Positions 14,993-23,400 of a stretch of 29,205 nt of DNA are shown piece by piece. The stretch is from Bacteroidales bacterium UBA4353 (GTDB lineage: Bacteria > Bacteroidota > Bacteroidia > Bacteroidales > Paludibacteraceae): contig DGSV01000010.1 in the NCBI GenBank assembly GCA_002394025.1, positions 1-29,205 on the forward strand, in the 5' to 3' direction. A program made the position numbers and the translations under genes. A model generated the notes under the pieces. It was not told the origin of the DNA. It saw nothing but the letters and a program-made list of their open reading frames with translations, and made no database searches. The number at the start of each line of letters is the position of its first letter. Position 1 is the stretch's first letter.

Positions 14993-17900
14993 TTAGAACG
15001 GATATCCTATGCCGAAATTGAATCGCAGTGCGTCAAGGGCCGAAGGTATATTGAAATATGTATTGATAGGTTTTGTTTTATCCGGCTTTCTGTTTTTGTC
15101 ATACTTAAACGTCTGATACGGGGCATGAATTCCCACTCCTATGTCAAGACGAATAACAAGTCCGTCAAGGTCGAGTCTGAGTCCGGCTCCTGTACCAAGT
15201 GCTATCTGCCGCGCCCAATCGGGATTATTGAGAATGCCGTCTGTCAACTCTTCCGGCAGCTCCAGCGTATTGATATAATCGTAGAACCCTCCCGCCTGAA
15301 GTTGGTCCTTACCAGAGTACCAGTTCCACACATTACCGGCGTCCACGAATGCCGCTCCATAGAGTTTCCAGACTATCGGGAAGCGGAACTCAAAATTTGC
15401 CTCCAGTTTGACATCTCCGGCATGGAAGAAGTTCTGGTTATACTTGGCTGAATAGAAATTACCCGGGCCATAGGCGTATGGTGCTGAAGCTCGCAAACTA
15501 TTTGGACCTCCGGTGTAGAACTCTTCAGACAATGGTGAGTAGGCGGAGTTGCCAAGTGGTATATTGGCTGCGGCATAAAGTCGTGTCACGAAACAGATAC
15601 GGTCGGTGAGGTTGAATTTATGACGCAACTCGGCTGTCAGCTTAACGAATTGGTTGAAGGTTATTGCACCGAGTGGTTTTTTCTTATCGTTCCACTTATA
15701 TCCAAATGCGCAATAGATAGAGTTAATGAGGTTACCGGACTCCTTGACTCCCAATTCCAGCATAGTATTGACAGCACGTTTTGCACGGAAGTCGTTGTAA
15801 GTAAATGTATAGCCTAATGCGGGTAAAAATTCGTCGCCGGCTATGAGACTTATCAGCTGCGGATATTCCTCCGCTTTATTCAACAGGCTCGCCGACTCGG
15901 CTTTCATTCGCACCACGGAGAGCGACAGGGGCATGAATGAATGAACAATATAGGGATTAAATGGTGAGCGGATAAAATATGTCAAAGAGCCTGATATCTT
16001 ATGCAGTCCATAGCCACCGGCTATATTTTCATACTGATAGCCAAGCATATAGCGCGTGTCGCCATCAGGATTTTTGTTTCCTACCCAATGCAGGTAAGGA
16101 AATACTAACGCTGCATTAACTCCAAGTTTATACGTATCCGTTTTCTTTGGGTCGCCGGGGTGCCTATTTCTCAACGCCCAGTAGTATGCTCCGTTGCTTT
16201 TGACGGTAAACGTCTCGCCGCGTCCTAACAGATTTTTAATAGATGATTTGAGGGTAAGGTTAGGACCGATACTATTATTGGAGCGATATGCTATTCCGGC
16301 ATCTGCTGTGAGGTTATAAGTACGAGTGATGCTATCGCCTCGGAAATGTTCGCGATGACGCCACTCTTTGGTAGATAGTACACTCAAGCCTGATTTATAG
16401 AGTTCTCCCTCAAGGATATTGTTGTAGTCGCGCTGTGCGAATAGGCGCAGCATGACGGAGCCATTCTTGGTCAGTTTATAGTCCGCCGTGAGGTTGGTCA
16501 ATAGTCCGTTGACTTTATTCACCTCGGGATTGTCAGAAATCGTGGAGCCCACAGTGACCCGCAGTTTGTCCTTAAAGAAAGATTTACTGATGGCGATATT
16601 CATGTCGTTGGTCTTGCCCGTGGCATGGTTTGACTGACCACTACTGATATCCACATCAATGAATTTACCCAACTTGGAGTTATCCATAGCCGCATTAATA
16701 CGGCTGTTGATGATAGATGTCAGCGTATACCCCTCGCGCTGCGCCGCCACATTGCTCTGCCCCATATACATACCTGTGGCGAGTAGCGTAGCCGCCAAAC
16801 CCTCACGAGTGTCTTCATCCACTGACGCTAATTCTTGTGACACAGCATCATCGTTGGGAGCTTCAAGGAAGAAACCTATAGACCTTATGCCTATCGAATC
16901 AATGATACCATTGACACGTACTCCGGTAGTAAAATCAACACGACGTGTTTCCTCTCCTCTCGACTCTACGTCAGCCTTAACTTTCTGCGATGCCGACACG
17001 TTGAGTTTTGTCTTGCCTATCGGACCTTGGAAGGCTATATTACTGCCTGAATCAACATGGAATGGTATGATGGGATACAGGCGCGGCGAATAGCGAACGA
17101 TGCCATCATCAACATTGATTTGTCCTCCAAAATTCAATGGCACACTATCCGCCACACTATAACGCACACTGACTGTGCCGTAAGGTTTGACTTGTGCCAA
17201 ATTCTTCTTGTCAATGGGGTATGTGATGTCTGTGGTAGGCAATATGGTTACGTCCGCGTCAACCACGATACTATCCAAAGGTCCTGTAATAGAGCCTTTA
17301 ATATCCGTAGCCAAATCTCCATATACGGGCAGTGGTCCGCCTTTGACCAATTTGACGGGAGCAAAACTATCAGCCTCAAGCTCTATGTTGAGTCGCATAG
17401 TTTCAAGGTCGAAGCCACCGTTGAGTGTCACGTAGGTGCTATCAGCTCCATACACGGGCATACCATTGAGGTTCACACGGTTATGCTCCATAACGACAGG
17501 TGTATTACCAAGACTAATTTCCACTTGGTAAGGCTTGTAAGCAGCAGTAACACCGAGTGGTAAAACTTCGGCAGAGATATCAACATTTCTTGGTAAGCCG
17601 TCGGCTGATGCCGTAGCACGGACTTTTCCCCTCAAGTCCAAGTCAGATATACGAAGGATACTATCAACAATATTAAGTGGTATGTCGTCCAGCCGTATGT
17701 CAGCTTTGAGTGCATTGGCATATACTTCGGACTGCGAGATAGTCATATCCACTGTCCTATTACCCAAATCAAGTTCACGATACGAAAGGCTATCCAAAGT
17801 GAGTTTTCCCGAGCCTCGCAGGGTGTTCTGTTCACGAGTCATCAGAAGCCGTAAATTGGCATCTGTACACAAGCCGTCGAAATTCATCAAGCCATCGGTC

Positions 17901-19834
17901 AGGCGCGTATCAGCCGCGAGTGTGACATCTGTTTTGCCTTCTGTCATGGTCACATTCATGGCTGCTTTCGCGGCTGGCAGGTTGTAAAGCTGATTTTGCC
18001 CGTTTTGTGTATGCCGTGTTTTTGAGTCAGAGTTTTCGACATGCTGATTGGTTGCGGCATTAACGGTCAGTAGTGTTGTCAGAGAGTCGGATGCGAGCGA
18101 TAGCGAAGCTTGGCAGATATCAATCCCAATACCGTCAATAAAAGGCTGTAACGGGCTGTTCTTCTCAATATTTACATCAGCATTCATGGCAGGGAAACGA
18201 CATCGCAGAGTATCGAGTACTGTTAGGTCTGAGAGCGATGTGATGCTATGCAGGAATGAAGTATCGCTCACGAAACTGATTAGATGTCCGGCTTGGTTAA
18301 CCAACCGCAGCGCAGGCATGGGGCTTTGGGCTATGAGACGAAGTTGCGGAAGTGTAAGATTAAGATTGGTGGTGTTTTCAGTTGAAAAATCAATATTCAA
18401 AGAGTCGGCGACAATGTTCTTCCCTGCCACTTGCGCCTTTACGTTCTTCATACGCGAATGGTAGTCCACGTTCATACTTTCAGGGGTCATAAAGCGCGAT
18501 ATGCGAAAGTTATGATCAGAGAGGGCACTGAATTGCATACTATCACCGCTAATAGAGACAGGTAAATGCAGTATTCCGTCAATAGTTTTATCTGCAAGTT
18601 GTGCATTCAAACTCAAGCCCGACATATCAATATTGTCATAAACGGCATCCTTAAGGTGCACCATGACATTGCTTTTCATCACCGATGAGCGCGGATTAAA
18701 ACCTCGTCCTGCAGCCTTGACATCTCCGGCAATAATTACCGGTTTGCTATCTCTGAGCAGTGGTGAGAGATTCACACGGTCTATATGCACCTTTGCGTCA
18801 TACGTTTCATCATCAATGTCGTAGTATCCTCGTACAGTGGCTTTACTGCCTTGATACTCAGCATCAGCCTGCACATCAATTCGCATGGTGTTAAGGTCTA
18901 ACGCTGTGGTGAGCACATCGGCACGAGCTCCTAATTCATCAGACCTGACATACAGTCCCTGACTGGTAATCATGTTGCGCTGAATATCGGCACATGCGTT
19001 TCCGTATATGGTATCAGCAGGTATTCGCAGTTTTCCCAATTCAAGTTCAAATCCGCCAACGTTGATTTTTTGCACGTCATAGCGGTTGGCACCAACGTCA
19101 ACCATGGTGTGTGTGTATAACTGCGCTGTTTTGATATCCAACCCAAGCGGTGTAAGACCAAAATGCACATTACTCAGTTCGCCACCTTGCACATCGAAGG
19201 ACAAAATCAGTGGCTTGACATTCTCCTTCTTTCTATCAGGTTGATCTTCACGCAGGTCTATACCTACATCGACGTAATCAATGCGTAGTCCATGGAGTGG
19301 ATACGTGCCTTCGGCTATCACCAGCCCTGGTGATGTAACGTCCAAAGTGCCCACCTCAACATCAACACCCACTGTGGTTATCAAACTACCGGAATGGAAG
19401 GCTGTTCTGTTGAGCAAGAGTTTTTCAACCACAATAGGCAACCTCAAAGCATCAGCCAAAGGTCTGTCCCGACCGGCAGTTAAAATCTTGGCTTTAAGCC
19501 TTAAAGTATGAATATAGACCAACGTATCCTGACCTCGATGACCGATAAAAAGGCTATCTATTTCGACCTGCACCGGTAGGTCGCTTTCGCCTTTATAGGC
19601 TTGGTAAAGCACCATTGGCGAATGATGAAAAGGCGAGAGGTAAATCCTACCCACATCAATATCCCAATCAGTATTCTGATTAGCTATCTCCACACCTTTA
19701 TACAGGACCTTCTCTCTTAGAGCAGAAGATGATACAACCGATACTACCGCAAGCATTAGCAGTAATATTAATCCCAACAATACTCCTATTATGAAAAAGG
19801 GGATTTTAAATATTAGTTTGAGATTATTTGACAT
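14993..19834 (-). CDS. TamB-Omp85 fusion: TamB/DUF490 protein with C-terminal BamA/TamA-type barrel
   Basis: One uninterrupted frame of 1613 residues joins two proteins that normally are separate partners. Residues 9-33 form a signal anchor. Residues about 40-950 have the repetitive beta pattern of TamB/AsmA-like proteins, which form a hydrophobic groove between the membranes. About 960-1150 match the TamB C-terminal (DUF490) region, including EGLAATLLATGMYMG and LTADYKLTKNGSVMLRLFAQ. From about 1160 to the end is an Omp85 barrel: NLLGRGETF, the loop-6-like motif GGPNSLRASAPYAYGPG (1442-1458), VKLEANFEFRFP, GAAFVDAGNVWNW and GTGAGLRLDLDGLVIRLDIG, ending in Phe. No POTRA domains are recognisable. 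The expected role is outer-membrane protein assembly or lipid transfer. A consensus promoter lies about 145 nt upstream. Confidence 0.9.
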   Translation of the reverse strand: MSNNLKLIFKIPFFIIGVLLGLILLLMLAVVSVVSSSALREKVLYKGVEIANQNTDWDIDVGRIYLSPFHHSPMVLYQAYKGESDLPVQVEIDSLFIGHRGQDTLVYIHTLRLKAKILTAGRDRPLADALRLPIVVEKLLLNRTAFHSGSLITTVGVDVEVGTLDVTSPGLVIAEGTYPLHGLRIDYVDVGIDLREDQPDRKKENVKPLILSFDVQGGELSNVHFGLTPLGLDIKTAQLYTHTMVDVGANRYDVQKINVGGFELELGKLRIPADTIYGNACADIQRNMITSQGLYVRSDELGARADVLTTALDLNTMRIDVQADAEYQGSKATVRGYYDIDDETYDAKVHIDRVNLSPLLRDSKPVIIAGDVKAAGRGFNPRSSVMKSNVMVHLKDAVYDNIDMSGLSLNAQLADKTIDGILHLPVSISGDSMQFSALSDHNFRISRFMTPESMNVDYHSRMKNVKAQVAGKNIVADSLNIDFSTENTTNLNLTLPQLRLIAQSPMPALRLVNQAGHLISFVSDTSFLHSITSLSDLTVLDTLRCRFPAMNADVNIEKNSPLQPFIDGIGIDICQASLSLASDSLTTLLTVNAATNQHVENSDSKTRHTQNGQNQLYNLPAAKAAMNVTMTEGKTDVTLAADTRLTDGLMNFDGLCTDANLRLLMTREQNTLRGSGKLTLDSLSYRELDLGNRTVDMTISQSEVYANALKADIRLDDIPLNIVDSILRISDLDLRGKVRATASADGLPRNVDISAEVLPLGVTAAYKPYQVEISLGNTPVVMEHNRVNLNGMPVYGADSTYVTLNGGFDLETMRLNIELEADSFAPVKLVKGGPLPVYGDLATDIKGSITGPLDSIVVDADVTILPTTDITYPIDKKNLAQVKPYGTVSVRYSVADSVPLNFGGQINVDDGIVRYSPRLYPIIPFHVDSGSNIAFQGPIGKTKLNVSASQKVKADVESRGEETRRVDFTTGVRVNGIIDSIGIRSIGFFLEAPNDDAVSQELASVDEDTREGLAATLLATGMYMGQSNVAAQREGYTLTSIINSRINAAMDNSKLGKFIDVDISSGQSNHATGKTNDMNIAISKSFFKDKLRVTVGSTISDNPEVNKVNGLLTNLTADYKLTKNGSVMLRLFAQRDYNNILEGELYKSGLSVLSTKEWRHREHFRGDSITRTYNLTADAGIAYRSNNSIGPNLTLKSSIKNLLGRGETFTVKSNGAYYWALRNRHPGDPKKTDTYKLGVNAALVFPYLHWVGNKNPDGDTRYMLGYQYENIAGGYGLHKISGSLTYFIRSPFNPYIVHSFMPLSLSVVRMKAESASLLNKAEEYPQLISLIAGDEFLPALGYTFTYNDFRAKRAVNTMLELGVKESGNLINSIYCAFGYKWNDKKKPLGAITFNQFVKLTAELRHKFNLTDRICFVTRLYAAANIPLGNSAYSPLSEEFYTGGPNSLRASAPYAYGPGNFYSAKYNQNFFHAGDVKLEANFEFRFPIVWKLYGAAFVDAGNVWNWYSGKDQLQAGGFYDYINTLELPEELTDGILNNPDWARQIALGTGAGLRLDLDGLVIRLDIGVGIHAPYQTFKYDKNRKPDKTKPINTYFNIPSALDALRFNFGIGYPF

Positions 19835-19875
19835 TTAATGGTTGTATATATATGCTGCGAAGACAATGTTTTACC

Positions 19876-19894
19876 GCGCTCGCGTGCCGAGCGC
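19876..19894 (-). promoter_or_regulatory. GC-rich hairpin in the TamB-Omp85 leader
   Basis: A 7-bp perfect inverted repeat (GCGCTCG at 19876-19882, CGAGCGC at 19888-19894, 5-nt loop) sits in the predicted 5' leader, about 40 nt before the ATG. The region 19874-19936 is more GC-rich than the surrounding DNA. It does not match a riboswitch class I know. It could affect translation or mRNA stability. Confidence 0.45.
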
Positions 19895-19977
19895 TTAGGC
19901 GATACGGATAGCCACATGCCGGCTGTTGCCCGTGGCGGAAAAATAATATATCATAATTGTGCGGGGTTATTTGATTA

Positions 19978-20009
19978 CAAATGTACTATATTTTTGGCTA
20001 ATAACCAAA
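19978..20009 (-). promoter_or_regulatory. Promoter of the TamB-Omp85 gene
   Basis: On the minus strand TTTG (20009-20006), a 20-nt spacer and TACATTTG (19985-19978) fit the consensus TTTG-N19-21-TAnnTTTG exactly. The leader to the ATG at 19834 would be roughly 135-140 nt. Confidence 0.7.
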
Positions 20010-20031
20010 AGATATGCAGTCGCGGATTTGA

Positions 20032-20058
20032 CCTTAAACAGCCCCTTGCTGTTTAAGG
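20032..20058. repeat. 11-bp perfect inverted repeat upstream of the TamB-Omp85 promoter
   Basis: CCTTAAACAGC (20032-20042) and GCTGTTTAAGG (20048-20058) are exact reverse complements around a 5-nt spacer. The dyad lies 23 nt upstream of the -33 box of the TamB-Omp85 promoter and directly before the 33-bp direct repeats. It lacks a U-tract on either side, so a regulator-binding site is as likely as a terminator. Confidence 0.6.
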
Positions 20059-20063
20059 CTGTT

Positions 20064-20177
20064 TATCTTTGGATTTGTGTCAAAAATTTGCCGATTTATG
20101 TTTGGATTTGTGTCAAACTTTTATCGATTTATGTTTGGATTTGTGCAAAAATTTGCCGATTTATCTTTGGATTTGTG
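20064..20177 (+). repeat. Four 33-bp direct repeats carrying promoter-like boxes
   Basis: The word TTTGGATTTGTG occurs at 20068, 20101, 20134 and 20166 (period 33, 33, 32). Most of the rest of the unit, including CAAA and CGATTTAT, is also conserved. Each copy overlaps a TAnnTTTG box (20064, 20097, 20130, 20162). The TTTG of copies 1 to 3 lies 19, 19 and 18 nt upstream of the next copy's -7 box, so the array contains three head-to-tail plus-strand promoter-like elements. No plus-strand gene follows. All three plus frames are largely open because the unit is a multiple of 3 long, but no convincing protein is seen. Confidence 0.75.
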
Positions 20178-20366
20178 CAGAAAATACTGTAACTATACAT
20201 CCTAAACCATTATTAACGAAGTATGCCGCACCTATTTTGATAGCCAACTTTATTCTGTTTGAGTAGCACAACTTTTTCTATAAACGTGCAAATTTTTCTA
20301 AAAAATCTTTCTAAAAATTATCTTGCGGCATGGGTGCATATACTTTAACGTTTGAAAATTAGTCAG
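20178..20366. other. AT-rich intergenic DNA without a recognised gene
   Basis: This stretch has no convincing ORF. It holds repeated TTTTTCTA-like words and a distant inverted repeat, ATGCCGCA (20223-20230) and TGCGGCAT (20324-20331). A plus-strand RNA started in the direct repeats would run through here towards the 3' end of the giant gene. Confidence 0.4.
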
Positions 20367-20408
20367 TAAAACAGAGACGGGGCACTGATAAGGTGCTCCG
20401 TCTCTGTT
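20367..20408 (-). terminator. Intrinsic terminator of the giant LamG-protein gene
   Basis: On the minus strand a 16-pair stem with one mismatch (arms 20408-20393 and 20385-20370, 7-nt loop) ends in a short T run (TTTT at 20371-20368). It begins 26 nt after the stop codon at 20434. The plus strand has no T run here, so termination is directional. Confidence 0.7.
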
Positions 20409-20433
20409 GGTTAATCTGGCGTAATGCAGTTAT

Positions 20434-23400
20434 TTACTTGTTGATAACGCGTTTACCTGTGGCGTCGAACTTGTCGCCGTTGGGCAGGATGATATACATC
20501 ACTCCGTTTTCGATGACTTTTTTAACTTTAGCGCCATTAGTCTTGTCGTCCGATACATCCTCGATGGCATCGTCAATACGGTTGAGCTGGATGATATATG
20601 GTTCTGACAGGGTGCCTATTGTCGCGTCATCGGTGTAGTCAAGTGTCTGATCTACGTTAGTCGTGGTATTTGTTTCAGGGTCGTAGACTTTGAACGTGAG
20701 CGTTACCGGTTCGTCGCCGGCAATGGTGATGAACCAGTATCCGTCTTCTGTTTGTTCGCTGCTGAAATCTTCCACTGCCGTACCTCGACATTCACCGTTT
20801 GCGAACACTCCCACTTCTACTCCGTGTACAGGCTCGTCGCCGTTCATCACTCGCGCAACGATAGTCATGTTACCGCTATAGGGGTCAGTAACGGGGGTGA
20901 ATACCGGTTCGTAGGCCGGCGCGAGGGGCATGAGGTGCCGGTGCGGCGCGCGCATCACTGACAGTTCGGGATAGTAGAAAGTGAAGACTTCCGCGGCATT
21001 GGAGTAGTACATATAACCTTCGCCGGGGGTCAGTCGGTTGAGAGCCCCTACCCACTGCGAACCGTCATATACGGCAAATGCTTTCTTACTCTTGATAATA
21101 TCTCCCACAACAGGTTCTACGTCTGCCAAAGCGTCGTTGAGCGACATGGTCTGCTGTGGCAGGTATCCTATCCAGTTCCAGCCTTTGCGAATGGTGAGCG
21201 GCGTCAAGGAGCAGTTGACAGCCCTGCCTTCCACCGTGAGGGTGGTCGGGCGCAAAGCATTGACGCGGTAGGACGAGGTAACACCAATGGTCTTGAGCGA
21301 GCCGGCGTAGGTGGTGTCGGCGGCGTTGACGGTGAAGAAATTGCCTTTGCTCTTGACGAGTTTTATATCGCCAAGGATGCGCTCAAAGACTTTTTCGACG
21401 CGCGGATAGACGGGATTGATATTCAGGCTTATCCAGTTCCATGACTGCTGCAAGGGTAAGGTTTGTTGCAGACGGTTAGTAACTTCAAGCACTACAGGAT
21501 TAGTGATAGAGCCTTTGACCATATTAGGCACGAAGCGGAAAGGTGATGGCAACACTTTGACGGCGGAATACGTGACTGCCGTTTCAGCGTTCCAGAGTCG
21601 GAATTGCAGTGCTCCGCGGCTGGCAGAGTCGCCATAGACAGTCATCATGACATACCATGCGTCGTAGTTGCTGAGGTACTGTGGATGAGCCAGTCCGACA
21701 CATTGTCCGTCGGCAAATGCGGCAACGATGTCGTGTTCGCTCTGCGCCACACCTGCCGGCAGGCTTATGCTGGCTATGATGCTGCCTGTTGATTCAAAGG
21801 CATTTTCGTCCACTGTCCAATCAGGTTCCGGCGCAATAACATAAGCCTCGACAAGATAGGGTTCCGAAATACCGTCATTGCCTGTGAGAAGGATAATGTC
21901 GGTATAGTAACCTGCGGCAAGAGAAGTCGGCAGAGTGGCTGTGAGCGTCAGATTACTCTGCGGGGCTAACACGCCGGATGTAGCGTTGAGTTGGAGCCAT
22001 GCCGGTACATTGGTGATATTCCATGTCTCATATCTGCTTCCGGCATTGACCATAGTCATCGTGAACTCCTTTTCATCCAACTCAGGTTTGATGACAGAGG
22101 CGTAATTGTCCTCCCATAGCAAATTGTTGCGTTTCACGAATATATTCCAGCATACGGGAGCTGCATAGTTGCCGTTCTGGTCGATTACATTCTTGACCTC
22201 CACGCGCAGGTTGCAGCCTTCTATGCGTGCCGGCGCCATCTGACGGTCGTTGAGTTTGATGGTAATCTGACGGTCAGAAGCCGTGAAGGTGAACGGCACT
22301 TTCTCGACAGCTTGCGCCTCAACCAGCGCAGGATGGTTTGTGCTAATCATTTGTCCGGCTTGTTGACCTGACCAATGAGCGTATTGCTGATTGATGGCTT
22401 TTGAGCAACGGTCGGCTAACGTAGGCACTGTGAGGTGCTGATTACCGGAGTCTATGGAATCCTTCTCAAAGGGATAGTATGCCACGAGACCTGTTTCGTT
22501 GCCATGCAGCCGGAAATGCGATGAGAGCATTAGCAGTTCGTTGGTCTGTGATGCTCGTGCTATGCAAAGTTCGTCAAAGGCTCCTGTGAGGCCCTGCCCG
22601 ATAGTGAGGTAGTCGCCAAGGCGCGGAGTTGAGTAGTTGTCAACATATTGCATGACGACATTCTCGTCGAGTATGACAGATGTGGTGCCGCTACGACGAA
22701 CGTTAAGCGCCACGAAGTGCCAAGAACCATTAACTATTGGTTGTTCTACTATTTTCTCATTTACTCCAATATGCAGTACAAGTTTGCCCGACTGAATGGC
22801 GAAGAGGATTGTTGTGTCGCCGTTGATTAGGATTGTGCCGTCAGATGTGGCATTGAACCAGAAGTCGAGCACGTAATCATCTTCTGAAGCTATGCCCACT
22901 TCGCTGACGGGGACACGCAAAGTGTTGTTGCCGTCGAGGACAGCAGAGATGTTGTCGCCGGCTATCCACCATGCGTTGTCAGCAGTAATGATATGCCTTG
23001 CGTGCACGCGTTCTGCCGCCCGTTTGCCATAGCCCTCGTTAAAAGGCCAGTAAGCTACCAACCCCGGTGTGGAGGGTTGTTTGGCGCGTGAGCGTTCGCT
23101 GAGCGATGTTGTCATGTCGCGCGCTACATTCCAGATGGTGAGGTCATGCATCATACCTATGGTTGTGCCGCCGCCGAGTTGCAGCGCGGCCTTGGTGTTG
23201 ACGCTGGGCATCGCCACGTCGGTCATCAGCGTTTCGATGACATCGTCGTAAGCCATCGAGGCATTCATCACGCTGCCCGCGGTTGAGCGGGTACAGTTCA
23301 TGGCGAGGAATACCCATTTGTTTTGGGGCAGCACAGCTGGCGTTGTGTAAGTAACGGTGTCAACTTGTATGACGAGATTGCCGTTGTCGTTGAGCGAGAT

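Noticed and set aside
20064..20177. 33-bp repeats as a CRISPR array
   Set aside because: The repeats follow one another directly without unique spacers, and no cas genes are present.
19959..20266. Small plus-strand ORFs across the direct repeats (Leu/Cys/Ile-rich 11-residue repeats)
   Set aside because: All three frames stay open because the unit is a multiple of 3 long; composition is unlike a real protein and no domain is visible.
20223..20331. ATGCCGCA / TGCGGCAT inverted repeat as ends of a small mobile element
   Set aside because: It is only 8 bp, and no target-site duplication or transposase is visible; chance is a sufficient explanation.
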